Source: Enterococcus canis NBRC 100695
Lineage (GTDB): Bacteria; Bacillota; Bacilli; Lactobacillales; Enterococcaceae
Assembly: GCF_001544375.1 (NCBI RefSeq)
Contig: NZ_BCQJ01000001.1
Coordinates: forward strand, 542,275-606,274
Length of the DNA stretch: 64,000 nucleotides
Direction: 5' to 3'
The translations under genes were made by a program, and so were the position numbers. A model generated the notes under the pieces. The model had not been told where the DNA came from. It was given only the letters and a program-made list of their open reading frames with translations, and did no database searches. Positions 17,976 through 26,934 of this stretch are shown piece by piece. Within the stretch, counting starts at the first letter, position 1, and every line of letters starts with the position of its first letter.

Positions 17976-18677
17976 ATGCGAAATCAAAATCAATCCCTTA
18001 AAACAAATAGACTACTTATAGTCATACTTGTGCTAGTTGTTCTTATTCTTGTTTTACTAGGGTTTATTGCAACACAATTCTTTACTTCTTCCGAGGAAGA
18101 AACAACCCAAAGCAGTCAACTACTTTCCGGTACTACCGAAACGTCTGCAAGCACTACCAGTATTCCCGAGACAAGTGTTTCAAGTACTACAACATCTTGT
18201 GAAGAGGCTATTACTAGTGAAACTCCCTCTCCCAATGATTTTCCATATGCTGTTAGATTAAAACCTAACAGTTTTTATACTTCATCATTTAGTACGACGG
18301 ATGCTTGGGTTTCTCTAGGTAACGACCCAAGAATTATCGATGTGAGATACGACAAATATTTCACTCCTAAAGACCAATACAAAGAGTACCAAGTCAATCA
18401 GTCCTTCTCCCTCCATAGCAAACCTACTAAGGAGATACGTGTCATTGTAGGTAATGGCGAGAAGACGGTGAAAGTAAATACCATGTTAGAAATCTACTCA
18501 CATGACGGGCGTTCTTATGATGATGTAACTACACTATTCTTCAGTCTATTTAATGCTACAAATCGCCGCGATAGTTATCTGTACACCACAAACCAAGGAT
18601 ACGTGGCTATTGCCTTTCCCGTAGATGATCCAGGACTTTATGAAGAGTTCATCCTCATCCCGGATGAAAAAGAGTAA
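17976..18677 (+). CDS. Membrane-anchored extracellular protein, unknown
   Basis: 233 residues: a basic N-terminus, one strong membrane segment (LLIVILVLVVLILVLLGFIA, residues about 12-33), a Ser/Thr/Glu-rich linker (about 37-90) and a globular domain of about 140 residues with aromatic and charged residues. No lipobox Cys follows the membrane segment, so it is likely a type II anchored protein with the domain outside. A single Cys sits in the linker. No family was recognised. AAAGGAGG lies about seven bases before the ATG. The gene stands alone, with a shared terminator downstream. Confidence 0.7.
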   Translation: MRNQNQSLKTNRLLIVILVLVVLILVLLGFIATQFFTSSEEETTQSSQLLSGTTETSASTTSIPETSVSSTTTSCEEAITSETPSPNDFPYAVRLKPNSFYTSSFSTTDAWVSLGNDPRIIDVRYDKYFTPKDQYKEYQVNQSFSLHSKPTKEIRVIVGNGEKTVKVNTMLEIYSHDGRSYDDVTTLFFSLFNATNRRDSYLYTTNQGYVAIAFPVDDPGLYEEFILIPDEKE

Positions 18678-18708
18678 ATAGAATGTTGATTGCTAGCACT
18701 TCTATCAA

Positions 18709-18750
18709 AAAACAAGCCGCCAGAGCGTTACTTCTCTGACGGCTTGTTTT
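18709..18750. terminator. Bidirectional terminator, glnA side
   Basis: AAAACAAGCCGCCAGAG (18709-18725) pairs with CTCTGACGGCTTGTTTT (18734-18750) with one mismatch. It serves glnA on the reverse strand and the anchored protein gene on the forward strand. Confidence 0.9.
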
Positions 18751-18756
18751 CTGTTT

Positions 18757-20097
18757 TTAATACAATTCTAAATATTGTTCTCTTTCCCACTCAGAAACAG
18801 TTTGACGGAAGGCTGCCCATTCCATCCGCTTTGCTTCTACAAAGTTGGTGTAGATATGCGCTCCAAGGGCATCTTTCATCACTTCATCTTTGCGCAATTC
18901 TTTAATAGCATTGTGGATCGTTGATGGCAAGTCATAGATTTGCGCCGCTTCCCGTTCTTCTTCGTTCATCACATAGATATTGCGGTCCACAGCTGGTGGT
19001 GGTGTTAATTCATTACGAATACCGTCAAGTCCAGCTTGTAAAAGGACAGCCATTGCGAGATAAGGGTTCGCAGATGGGTCAACGGAACGTAATTCTAAAC
19101 GAGTTGATAAGCCGCGAGATTCTGGCACACGGACTAACGGTGAACGGTTGCGCCCGCTCCAAGCAACATATACGGGTGCTTCATAGCCAGGCACCAAACG
19201 TTTGTAGGAGTTGACGGTTGGGTTGCAGACAGCGGTATAGGCACGTGCGTGTTTCAGCAGGCCGCCTAAGAAATGATAGGCTGTTTGACTTAATTGTAAA
19301 GGTCCATTTTCATCATAGAAGGCATTGCCTTCATCGGTAAATAAAGACATATTACAGTGCATACCGGAACCGTTGATCCCGAACAATGGTTTTGGCATAA
19401 AGGTTGCGTGCAAGCCGTGCTTACGGGCAATGGTCTTCACTACTAATTTAAAGGTTTGGATATCATCACAAGCATCCACTACATCGCTGTATTTAAAGTC
19501 AATTTCGTGTTGCCCTGGCGCAACTTCATGGTGAGAAGCTTCTACCTCAAAGCCTAAACTTTCTAACTCTAACACGATATCACGACGGCAATTTTCACCT
19601 AAGTCAGTTGGGGCAAAATCAAAGTAGCCGCCTTTATCGTTTAAGTCCATGGTAATCTCACCATCTTCGTCTAGCTTGAATAAGAAGAATTCCGGCTCTG
19701 GTCCTAAGTTAAACTTCGAGAAGCCCAACTCACGCATATCTTTTAACGCACGCTTCAAATTACCACGAGGGTCGCCAGCAAACGGCGTGCCGTCTGGATT
19801 ATAAATATCACAGATCAAGCGAGCCACTTTGCCATGGTCGCTTTCCCAAGGGAAAATCATCCAAGTATTGATATCAGGGTAAAGATACATGTCGCTTTCT
19901 TCGATGCGGACGAAGCCTTCGATGGAGGAACCATCAAACATCATTTTGTTTTCTAGAACTTTTTCCAATTGACTAACAGGTACTTCTACGTTTTTGATCG
20001 TGCCCATGATGTCCGTAAACATCAAACGTAAAAAGCGGACGTTCTCCTCTTCTGCGATACGATGAATGTCTTCAGCGGTGTAATTCTTCTTTGCCAT
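18757..20097 (-). CDS. glnA: Glutamine synthetase, type I (GSI-alpha)
   Basis: 446 residues from the ATG at 20097 ([13 protein letters not shown]), which follows AAGGGAAGGG. A longer in-frame reading to 20220 overlaps glnR and is not the start. GlnA makes glutamine from glutamate, ammonia and ATP. Visible signatures are the [12 protein letters not shown] beta-grasp, [18 protein letters not shown], the metal and substrate loops [11 protein letters not shown] and [10 protein letters not shown], and NRSPLVRVP. The length fits the Gram-positive feedback-inhibited GSI-alpha type, which lacks adenylylation control. It is the second gene of the glnRA operon, regulated by GlnR. Confidence 0.97.
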   Translation of the reverse strand: MAKKNYTAEDIHRIAEEENVRFLRLMFTDIMGTIKNVEVPVSQLEKVLENKMMFDGSSIEGFVRIEESDMYLYPDINTWMIFPWESDHGKVARLICDIYNPDGTPFAGDPRGNLKRALKDMRELGFSKFNLGPEPEFFLFKLDEDGEITMDLNDKGGYFDFAPTDLGENCRRDIVLELESLGFEVEASHHEVAPGQHEIDFKYSDVVDACDDIQTFKLVVKTIARKHGLHATFMPKPLFGINGSGMHCNMSLFTDEGNAFYDENGPLQLSQTAYHFLGGLLKHARAYTAVCNPTVNSYKRLVPGYEAPVYVAWSGRNRSPLVRVPESRGLSTRLELRSVDPSANPYLAMAVLLQAGLDGIRNELTPPPAVDRNIYVMNEEEREAAQIYDLPSTIHNAIKELRKDEVMKDALGAHIYTNFVEAKRMEWAAFRQTVSEWEREQYLELY

Positions 20098-20131
20098 GTT
20101 ATCCCTTCCCTTATCTTCATTTTTTAACAAT

Positions 20132-20503
20132 CTACAGGTGTGTGCCATTCGATTGGAATGGATTGCGGTTTTGCAGCCCGCCTTGGGCCGATATTTCGTC
20201 ATAGAGGATGCGGCGGACATCTTCGTCCGTCAGCGGTGTGGCAAGCTGCGGTTTTTGTAGACGCATTTCATAAACATGCTTGATTCCCGCCATATTCAGC
20301 CCCTCTGAAAGATAATCTTTGATTTCCAATAGGACATCAATATCATTCAAGGAATACATCCGCCGATTTCCTTCACTTCGTTCCGGATGAATCAAGTCTT
20401 GTTCTTCATAATAGCGAATTTGCCGAGCAGTCAAATCAGTCAGTTTCATAACTGTACCAATTGGAAAAACTGACATGGATCGACGCAGTTCTTTTTCGCG
20501 CAT
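20132..20503 (-). CDS. glnR: GlnR, MerR-family nitrogen repressor
   Basis: 123 residues from the ATG at 20503, seven bases after GGAGG. The apparent N-terminal extension to 20542 has no ribosome binding site. An N-terminal MerR helix-turn-helix ([26 protein letters not shown]) with [16 protein letters not shown] precedes a short C-terminal tail through which, in Bacillus, feedback-inhibited glutamine synthetase activates GlnR. It represses glnRA under nitrogen excess. A perfect GlnR box lies upstream of its promoter. Confidence 0.95.
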   Translation of the reverse strand: MREKELRRSMSVFPIGTVMKLTDLTARQIRYYEEQDLIHPERSEGNRRMYSLNDIDVLLEIKDYLSEGLNMAGIKHVYEMRLQKPQLATPLTDEDVRRILYDEISAQGGLQNRNPFQSNGTHL

Positions 20504-20532
20504 CTCACAGCCTCCTCTCAAAACTTGACCAT

Positions 20533-20561
20533 AGCATACCAATCATTCGTTTTCTTGTCAA
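20533..20561 (-). promoter_or_regulatory. glnRA promoter
   Basis: TTGACA (20556-20561) and TATGCT (20533-20538) on the reverse strand with 17-base spacing. Confidence 0.85.
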
Positions 20562-20568
20562 TAGCATA

Positions 20569-20585
20569 TGTTAGATTTTATGACA
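20569..20585. promoter_or_regulatory. GlnR operator
   Basis: TGTTAGATTTTATGACA fits the GlnR/TnrA consensus TGTNA-N7-TNACA exactly. It lies just upstream of the glnRA -35 box, the normal position for autoregulation. Confidence 0.88.
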
Positions 20586-20680
20586 TAAACGTCAAAGCCA
20601 CCTTGTAAATCCTTTGATAATAGTCTTCACGATTTATAAACTTCATGCATGATTTTGACTATTTTTTCAAAATAAAAAAT

Positions 20681-20722
20681 AAACCGTACGATAGATTATA
20701 ACAACATCAAATCGTACGGTTT
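20681..20722 (-). terminator. Terminator of the ynbB gene cluster
   Basis: Perfect 12-bp stem AAACCGTACGAT / ATCGTACGGTTT followed on the reverse strand by a T-rich run. Confidence 0.85.
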
Positions 20723-20728
20723 ATTCAT

Positions 20729-21982
20729 TTATTGATAAAAGACGTCATTTACGGCATGTGCCACAGCCAATTTGACGTGTTCGTAGGTCAGTCCACCTTG
20801 AATATAGACGATATACGGTGCCCGAATCGGACCGTCTGCCGAAAGTTCAATACTAGCTCCTTGCACAAAGGTACCAGCTGCCATGATGATGTCATCTTCA
20901 TATCCCGGCATATAAGCAGGGATTGGCGCAACATGGGCATCTACTGGTGAAAAACGCTGAATAGCTTGACAGAAGGTAACCATCGCCTCAGCGCTACCAA
21001 GCTCAACCATTTGAATCAAATCCGTGCGTGGATCATCCCAAGCAGGTGTCGAGTTAACCTCATGAGCCGCTAACAGCGCTGCGGTAAAAATGGCACCTTG
21101 GATGGCTTGACTCACTACATGTGGGGCTAAAAAGAAGCCTTGCAGCATATCCGCTACGGTACCTAGCATTGCACCACCTTCTGCGCCCACCCCAGGAGTA
21201 GTTAGACGGTATGCACAGCGGTCAATCCATTCTTGTTTGCCGGCTAGATAGCCACCAGTCTTGGCAATCCCGCCACCAGGATTTTTAATGAGGGAACCAG
21301 CCATAATATCAGCACCAACATCTGTGGGCTCTAACATCTCGGCAAATTCGCCATAACAATTATCGACAAAAACGACGACTTCTGGCGCCAAGGTTTTGAC
21401 GTATTGAATCATTTCTTTGATTTGTTGGATTGTATAAGAAGGACGCTGAGCATAACCCCGAGATCGTTGAATCGCCACAACCTTGGTCTTAGGCGTCAGC
21501 TTTTGCTTGATTCCTTCAAAATCTACTTGTCCAGCTTCAGTCAGCGCTACTTCATCGTAGCCAATTTGGTACTCCTTCAAAGAACCAATGCCGTTTCCAG
21601 CAATACCAATGACTTCTAACAAGGTGTCGTAAGGTGTTCCCGTAATATACAGCAAGTCATCACCAGGTCGTAAAATACCAAAAAGTGCCGTGGCAATGGC
21701 ATGGGTTCCTGAGACGATCTGTGGACGGACTAAAGCCGCCTCAGCACTAAAAACTTCTGCATAGACCTTTTCCAATGCATCACGGCCTAAATCATCATAG
21801 CCATAGCCCGTAGATGGTAGAAAGTGACTTTCTGAAACCTGTTGATGCCGAAAAGCTTTCAATACTTTATCTTGATTGAATAAGGCAATTTCCTGTACTT
21901 GCTGGAAACGCTTCGTGATTTTCCCGTCTACTTGATTGATTTTTGCCACTAGATCAGGATGTAGTTCATTCGTCCAACTCAT
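20729..21982 (-). CDS. ynbB: YnbB-like PLP enzyme (aluminium-resistance / methionine gamma-lyase-like)
   Basis: 417 residues from the ATG at 21982 (MSWTNELHPDL). An upstream in-frame TTG extends the frame, but the ATG is preceded by a G-rich stretch at a sensible distance. PSTGYGYDDLGRDALE, NCYGEFAEMLEP and the Schiff-base Lys region GSLIKNPGGGIAKTGGY place it in the family annotated as aluminium resistance or methionine gamma-lyase family protein, within the Cys/Met metabolism PLP fold. Its natural reaction is not established. It overlaps the end of hflX by 17 bases, so it is co-transcribed with hflX and miaA. Confidence 0.85.
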   Translation of the reverse strand: MSWTNELHPDLVAKINQVDGKITKRFQQVQEIALFNQDKVLKAFRHQQVSESHFLPSTGYGYDDLGRDALEKVYAEVFSAEAALVRPQIVSGTHAIATALFGILRPGDDLLYITGTPYDTLLEVIGIAGNGIGSLKEYQIGYDEVALTEAGQVDFEGIKQKLTPKTKVVAIQRSRGYAQRPSYTIQQIKEMIQYVKTLAPEVVVFVDNCYGEFAEMLEPTDVGADIMAGSLIKNPGGGIAKTGGYLAGKQEWIDRCAYRLTTPGVGAEGGAMLGTVADMLQGFFLAPHVVSQAIQGAIFTAALLAAHEVNSTPAWDDPRTDLIQMVELGSAEAMVTFCQAIQRFSPVDAHVAPIPAYMPGYEDDIIMAAGTFVQGASIELSADGPIRAPYIVYIQGGLTYEHVKLAVAHAVNDVFYQ

Positions 21983-23204
21983 GTTCGTTCCCCCATTTTG
22001 ACTCTTTTTTAGCAAAGCCTTTTACTAAATAGGCATTTTCTGCTTCTTGATAATCCTCTGTCAGCAATAGCGTTTGCCGCTTCAATTCACTTAAGATTTG
22101 TCCTTGATTGGCAGGCACCAAACGCTCATAAGGGGCTAATTGCTCCATTAGTGTACGGCGAACTGCTTTCGTCAAGGCTTCTTTGCCTTGAGTACTCTTG
22201 GCATTAATTAGTACATTAGGGAAAAGCGTTGGGACAAACTCATTAGCGTCTAGACGGTCAGCCTTCGTATAAACAGTCAACACAGGAATCTGGGCCATTC
22301 CGAGATCCTCCATTAACTTAATCACGGTACGCTCTTGATTCAAACGATCACTGGCGCTGGCATCCACTACATGTAATAAGAGATCCATGTTGCGACTTTC
22401 TTCTAACGTCGATTGGAATGCTTCAATCAACTGCGTGGGTAACTGCTGCATAAAGCCCACCGTATCCGTCACCGTTACCACCATGCCTTGCGGTAGCTGC
22501 CACCGTTTTGTCAAAGGATCCAATGTCGCAAACAGTTGATCTTGCGAATAGGTGTCTGCTGAGGTCAATAAGTTTAAAATAGTCGATTTCCCTGCATTGG
22601 TGTAACCAATCAAACCGATTTGGAACAAATCCGACTGTTGACGTTTTTGGCGACTACGTTCGCGATGCTCCGCAACTTCCTTCAATTCCAGTTTAATCAA
22701 CGTAATTTTGCGGCGAATGTGACGGCGGTCAGTTTCCAGTTTGGTTTCCCCCGGTCCCCGGGTACCAATGCCCCCGCCTAAACGGCTTAACGCTTTTCCT
22801 TGTCCAACTAAACGCGGCAACAAATAATTCAATTGGGCCAGTTCGACTTGCAGCTTACCTTCACGAGAACGTGCCCGTAAGGCAAAAATATCTAAAATCA
22901 ACTGAACGCGGTCAATCACGGCGATTCCCACCGCTTCGCTAATAATCTGCGATTGCCGTGGTGTCAATTCGTGATTAAAAATTACTAAATCTGCTTCATA
23001 AGCATCAACTAGCTGCGCCAGCTCAACTAACTTTCCCTTGCCAATTACTGACTGGCGATCTACCTGGGGACGCTTTTGCTCTAATTGGAACACGACTTCG
23101 CCGTGAGCCGTTTCCGTTAAACTTTTCAATTCATACATTGTATCGGTGAAAATCGGATAATTATCCTCCGTTTCCACGCCTACCAAAATCACTTTTTCAG
23201 TCAT
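21966..23204 (-). CDS. hflX: HflX, ribosome-associated GTPase
   Basis: 412 residues from the ATG at 23204 (GAGGAG five bases upstream). HflX splits stalled or hibernating 70S ribosomes. The N-terminal HflX domain includes TPRQSQIISEAVGIAVIDR and LPRLVGQGKALSRLGGGIGTRGPGETKLE. The G domain has GYTNAGKST, DTVGFMQQLP and YTKADRL, followed by a short C-terminal domain. Its start codon overlaps the miaA stop (ATGACTGA), showing translational coupling. Adjacency to miaA is seen in many bacteria. Confidence 0.95.
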   Translation of the reverse strand: MTEKVILVGVETEDNYPIFTDTMYELKSLTETAHGEVVFQLEQKRPQVDRQSVIGKGKLVELAQLVDAYEADLVIFNHELTPRQSQIISEAVGIAVIDRVQLILDIFALRARSREGKLQVELAQLNYLLPRLVGQGKALSRLGGGIGTRGPGETKLETDRRHIRRKITLIKLELKEVAEHRERSRQKRQQSDLFQIGLIGYTNAGKSTILNLLTSADTYSQDQLFATLDPLTKRWQLPQGMVVTVTDTVGFMQQLPTQLIEAFQSTLEESRNMDLLLHVVDASASDRLNQERTVIKLMEDLGMAQIPVLTVYTKADRLDANEFVPTLFPNVLINAKSTQGKEALTKAVRRTLMEQLAPYERLVPANQGQILSELKRQTLLLTEDYQEAENAYLVKGFAKKESKWGNEHELDE

Positions 23205-24117
23205 ATTTACTCCTCTCCAACCAGACGGCAATCTCTGCTTCTAGCGCGGTCATGGCTGTTGGTTGTTGAACCAAGTCCCACCACTCGACGGGCAAGCGAT
23301 TGCGAAACCAGGTTAATTGCCGCTTAGCATACCGGCGGGAATCTTGTTTTACTTGTTCAATTGCGTCTGTTAGGGCTATTTCTCCGGCAAAATAAGGAAA
23401 GAATTCCTTATAACCAATTGCCTGGGCTGCTTGACTCTCGGGATATTGAACCATTTTTTCGGCTTCCGCCAAGAGTCCTTGGGTCACCATCAAATCAACC
23501 CGTTGATTGATTCGTTGATACAAGACTTCCCGTTCCGTCGTTAAGCCAATGATTTTCGCGTCATAAAGAAAGGACGGCGGCGCTTGCACGATACTCCGAC
23601 CAGTAGTCAAAAAGACTTCCAGCGCCCGCACGACTTTGCGACTATTATTAAAATGGATTTTAGCTGCTGCCTGGGGATCAACTTCTGCAAGTCGTTGCCA
23701 CATAGCTTCTGGCCCAATCGCTTCAGCTTCTGCGGTTAGACGCATTCTTAAATCGCTATCTTCGGCTGGTGGTCCGCCTAAATCATAATCCATTAAGAGA
23801 GCTTGAATATATAAACCCGTCCCGCCCACGACAATCGGCAGGTGCCCGCGGGCGTGGATTTCTTCAATCAATTGTCGGCCTGCTTTTTGAAAATCAGCCG
23901 CTGAGTATTGTGCTGTAAGCTCACGGATATCAATCAGATGATGAGGAGCCTGCGCTTGCTCTGCGGGGGTTGCTTTAGCCGTGCCGATGTCCAGCGTACG
24001 GTAGACCTGCATCGAATCTCCGCTGATGATTTCTCCCTGAAAGCGTTGTGCCAACTGAATACTTAAGGCTGTTTTTCCAACAGCTGTTGGACCAACGATT
24101 GCGACAACTTTTTTCAT
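23197..24117 (-). CDS. miaA: tRNA dimethylallyltransferase
   Basis: 306 residues. MiaA adds a dimethylallyl group to A37 of tRNAs reading UNN codons. The P-loop is GPTAVGKTALS (residues 8-18), followed by GDSMQVYRTLDIGTAK, HHLIDI and VVGGTGLYIQAL, then RYAKRQLTWFR near the C-terminus. The gene starts one base after the stop of the upstream phosphodiesterase gene and overlaps hflX, forming a tight cluster. Confidence 0.96.
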   Translation of the reverse strand: MKKVVAIVGPTAVGKTALSIQLAQRFQGEIISGDSMQVYRTLDIGTAKATPAEQAQAPHHLIDIRELTAQYSAADFQKAGRQLIEEIHARGHLPIVVGGTGLYIQALLMDYDLGGPPAEDSDLRMRLTAEAEAIGPEAMWQRLAEVDPQAAAKIHFNNSRKVVRALEVFLTTGRSIVQAPPSFLYDAKIIGLTTEREVLYQRINQRVDLMVTQGLLAEAEKMVQYPESQAAQAIGYKEFFPYFAGEIALTDAIEQVKQDSRRYAKRQLTWFRNRLPVEWWDLVQQPTAMTALEAEIAVWLERSKYD

Positions 24118-24118
24118 A

Positions 24119-24844
24119 TTAACGTCCCCGCAGCCTTTGCGCTTTAGCTGGATAATCAGTATGGATCCCCGTCAAGCCTAATTGAAACGCCAACTCCATG
24201 TCCTCATCACTATTTACCGTCCAGGGCCGAATCATTTTAGGATAGTTTGCTAACTCATCCTGATGCGTGATGACCCAGTCGATTTTAGGATGGAAGGCAC
24301 TAATAAAATCAGTCGCCAAAGCTTTAGCCACCTTTTTCTCCGAAACACCCATAATGTATGCTTTGGGAATTTCTGGTGCTAGCGTCTGAACAATTTCTAG
24401 ACTTGGAAAGTGGAAGCTGGAGTAAATATAGGTAAATGACCACTCCTGACTGGTCATCCAAGCCACAATTTTAGCCTCGATTTGCGGATACTGAATCTCA
24501 TCAGTTTTGATTTCAATATTCAGCGTACCTCGGTAGTCTTTTTCTTTTAAAAGTAACGTCACTTCCTGCAAGGTCGGAATCCGTGTACCGGCAAAGCTAG
24601 GATCAAACCAGCTGCCAGCATCTAGTTGCTTCAACTCGCTCAAAGTGAAGCTTTGGATTTCCCCCGTACCATTAGTGGTGCGATCCACTTGTTCATCATG
24701 CATAATAATCATTTCGCCATCTTTGGATAAATGGACATCTAATTCAATACCGTCACTGCCGACGCGCACCGCTTCTGCAAAAGCCGGTAAAGTATTTTCA
24801 GGATGCGTTCCTTTACTGCCACGGTGGGCAAAGATACTTGTCAT
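24119..24844 (-). CDS. ugpQ: Glycerophosphodiester phosphodiesterase
   Basis: 241 residues from the ATG at 24844, eight bases after GGAG; an in-frame GTG at 24853 touches the ribosome binding site. FAHRGSKGTHPENTLPAF, GIELDVHLSKDGEMIIMHDE and NIEIKTDE give the GDPD catalytic His and metal-binding acidic residues. It hydrolyses glycerophosphodiesters to glycerol-3-phosphate and an alcohol. No signal peptide is seen, so it is a cytoplasmic UgpQ-type enzyme rather than a secreted GlpQ. It heads the cluster with miaA, hflX and ynbB. Confidence 0.9.
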   Translation of the reverse strand: MTSIFAHRGSKGTHPENTLPAFAEAVRVGSDGIELDVHLSKDGEMIIMHDEQVDRTTNGTGEIQSFTLSELKQLDAGSWFDPSFAGTRIPTLQEVTLLLKEKDYRGTLNIEIKTDEIQYPQIEAKIVAWMTSQEWSFTYIYSSFHFPSLEIVQTLAPEIPKAYIMGVSEKKVAKALATDFISAFHPKIDWVITHQDELANYPKMIRPWTVNSDEDMELAFQLGLTGIHTDYPAKAQRLRGR

Positions 24845-24979
24845 TGTCGTCACTCCAATCTTGTTTATTGTACCACTTTCACTAACTGTGTTATAGCGTG
24901 TTCTTATGACTAGCGTTTTTTCAGCTTTTGTTCCATAATAAAGAAGTGTAAAGTATTTTTTAGAAATGAGGGATATCCT

Positions 24980-25147
24980 ATGAAAAAATTCTTATCTGGT
25001 ATGTTGATTGGGACAGCAGTTACTGCTGCTACGGTGGCGGCCTTCGTTGCTGGCGTGAAGAAAACCGTGATTGACCCCATCGATCAAAAGGAAAATATGA
25101 TCGAAGAAAATCGCAAAAAAGCCATGCGTAAACGCGTAGCCCGCTAA
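24980..25147 (+). CDS. Small DUF3042-type membrane protein
   Basis: 55 residues: one N-terminal membrane helix (MLIGTAVTAATVAAFVAGV) and a charged tail KKTVIDPIDQKENMIEEN ending in Lys/Arg. The VIDPIDxKENMIEENRKKA pattern fits the DUF3042 family of Lactobacillales. Function unknown. A GAGGGAT motif precedes the ATG by about seven bases. It stands alone on the forward strand and shares a terminator with the DUF488 gene. Confidence 0.75.
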   Translation: MKKFLSGMLIGTAVTAATVAAFVAGVKKTVIDPIDQKENMIEENRKKAMRKRVAR

Positions 25148-25152
25148 TCATT

Positions 25153-25212
25153 AAAAAACCTGAACCCGTTTGACAGGCGTCTTGTGAGCCTGTCACGCCG
25201 GTTCAGGTTTTT
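25153..25212. terminator. Bidirectional terminator
   Basis: AAAAAACCTGAACC pairs with GGTTCAGGTTTTT. An inner GACAGGC/GCCTGTC stem extends the hairpin. It lies between the convergent DUF3042 and DUF488 genes. Confidence 0.85.
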
Positions 25213-25564
25213 ATTCTGTCAATAATTCCAGCAACACATCCGCATTGTTATGAACTTCATCTTTTGCGCTATATAAAAGCGTCACCTTAGAATGGGTTTG
25301 ACCGATTTCTTGAAGCTGTGCAAAGGCGGCCTTTTTCTCAGGATCGGTTGCCAAAGAGGCCGTGTACTTTTCCTTAAAGGCCGCAAATTTTTCTGGATCA
25401 TGTCCAAACCATTTTCTTAGCTCTGTATCTGGCGCAACCTCCTTCAGCCAAAGATCCAAATGTGCCTTCTCTTTCGACTCGCCTCGTGGCCAAATACGAT
25501 CTACCAACACCCGATAACCATCCTCAGGACTAACCGCTTCGTAAATACGCTTCACTTGAAACAT
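25211..25564 (-). CDS. DUF488 family protein (YeaO-like)
   Basis: 117 residues from the ATG at 25564; GGGAAG lies eight bases upstream, whereas the in-frame GTG at 25573 is inside that spacing. RIYEAVSPEDGYRVLVDRIW, then PRG, KEVAPDTELRKWFGHDPEKF and TLLYSAKDEVHNNA are hallmark DUF488 stretches. Biochemical function is unproven. Members have been loosely linked to haem or stress metabolism. Monocistronic, sharing a terminator with the convergent small gene. Confidence 0.88.
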   Translation of the reverse strand: MFQVKRIYEAVSPEDGYRVLVDRIWPRGESKEKAHLDLWLKEVAPDTELRKWFGHDPEKFAAFKEKYTASLATDPEKKAAFAQLQEIGQTHSKVTLLYSAKDEVHNNADVLLELLTE

Positions 25565-26013
25565 GACATCCACTTCCCTTCTTTTTCATTGTACAAAATA
25601 TCCAGCTTTTTGAAAAAGAAAATCAATCCAAACTACTAAAGTGCCGATCCTTTTACCAGTCAAACCGTAACAAATAGAGTGCCCCACAACGGAGAGTATT
25701 CAAAAATGTTCCCAGCACATCTTCGCTAGAACACGGAACCTTTCAACCTTTCCATTACCAAAAGCCTCTTCAACTATCCCTTAGAGAATTATTTTTAACT
25801 TTAACGTAATCTTTGCATTAGGAAATTTAATTTTGATAGATGTCCTTTCCCTTTTAATATTTTGTCTCAGCATCCCAGCGCCAATGTTATACTAAATCTA
25901 CTAGCATCTACTAGCATCTACTGTCTTCTTTTACAAAATCAAAAAACAAAATTTTAATGCTTTGTATTTAGACCAAAAAAATAAACGGCTGACATTTTCT
26001 AGGAGGGAATCGC
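25565..26013. other. Long intergenic region with short tandem repeat and promoter
   Basis: About 440 bases without a gene. Near its right end is an extended -10 promoter (TGTTATACT, about 25885-25893), immediately followed by two exact tandem copies of CTAGCATCTA (25901-25920) with partial copies on both sides. The promoter would drive the AAA ATPase gene at 26014 with a leader of about 120 bases. Nothing else was recognised. Confidence 0.5.
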
Positions 26014-26739
26014 TTGATTCAAGATGGTATTTACATAAAAGGACTACATTTAAAATCTTCTCTTGCTGGTGGGGATTATTTCCGTCAAATTGCCCCAATC
26101 CGGAATTTAACAAAATTGAACTTTGATCGTAATATAACTTTTCTGATAGGCGAAAACGGGTCTGGTAAAAGTACACTATTAGAGGCAATTGCCATAAATT
26201 TCGGCATTAACCCAGAAGGCGGCAGCAAAAACTACAATTTTTCTACTGCCGAGAACTATTCTAATTTAGCAGATTACTTAGTTTTGCATAAAAGCGGTCT
26301 ACCAGCACGAGACACCTTCTTTTTACGAGCCGAAAGTTTCTTTAATGTTGCGACTTATGTTGAGGAAACTTTTGATGACTATTCTGAATTTGGAGAAACC
26401 TCTTTACACACACAATCCCATGGAGAGAGTTTTCTAAACTTAATAAAATATCGTTTTCGTGGTAATGGCCTTTATTTATTAGATGAGCCTGAAGCTGCTT
26501 TATCACCTCAACGACAGCTAGCACTTTTAGCACTATTAGGGGAATTAAGCCAAAATAATTCCCAGCTTATCATTGCAACCCATTCACCAATTCTACTGGC
26601 AATGCCGAATGCTACTATTTATTCTTTTGATGCCGAAGAAATAGAAATAATTGACTACGAAGACACGCCACCTTACCAAACAACCAAGATGATTTTGGAA
26701 AACCGGGAACAGTTCTTCCACAATCTTTTTAATGATTAA
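26014..26739 (+). CDS. AAA-type ATPase (COG3910-like, RecF/ABC fold)
   Basis: 241 residues starting at TTG, six bases after AGGAGGG. Walker A is GENGSGKST (about residue 48), a QSHGESFLNL region replaces the ABC signature and Walker B is GLYLLDEPEAALSPQRQ, followed by the H-loop IATHSPIL. This is the small stand-alone ATPase family related to RecF/SMC heads and Rad50-like proteins, often annotated as predicted ATPase. No partner nuclease or toxin is adjacent, so a defence role cannot be argued from context. Own promoter and terminator. Confidence 0.85.
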   Translation: MIQDGIYIKGLHLKSSLAGGDYFRQIAPIRNLTKLNFDRNITFLIGENGSGKSTLLEAIAINFGINPEGGSKNYNFSTAENYSNLADYLVLHKSGLPARDTFFLRAESFFNVATYVEETFDDYSEFGETSLHTQSHGESFLNLIKYRFRGNGLYLLDEPEAALSPQRQLALLALLGELSQNNSQLIIATHSPILLAMPNATIYSFDAEEIEIIDYEDTPPYQTTKMILENREQFFHNLFND

Positions 26740-26896
26740 CCATTAAAGAGCAAAAAGCAGGATAAAGAACCTCTTTGTACCTTATATATAAAAGAATATG
26801 AAGTTCCCACATCGCTTTACCAATATACCAAAATCCTGCACTTCTTAAATTTGTTATTGAAGATAACTACTATATTTCAAAAAGCCGAAAGCCACC

Positions 26897-26928
26897 AAAA
26901 AAGAGACCTGCTAAGCAGGCCTCTTTAA
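26897..26928. terminator. Bidirectional terminator
   Basis: AAAGAG-A-CCTGCT and AAGCAGG-C-CTCTTT form a stem with one mismatch. It lies between the convergent AAA ATPase and rhodanese-like genes. No gene is seen in 26740-26896. Confidence 0.8.
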
Positions 26929-26934
26929 AAATGC

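Noticed and set aside
20098-20220. N-terminal extension of glutamine synthetase
   Set aside because: It overlaps glnR. The ATG at 20097 has a good ribosome binding site and gives the family N-terminus.
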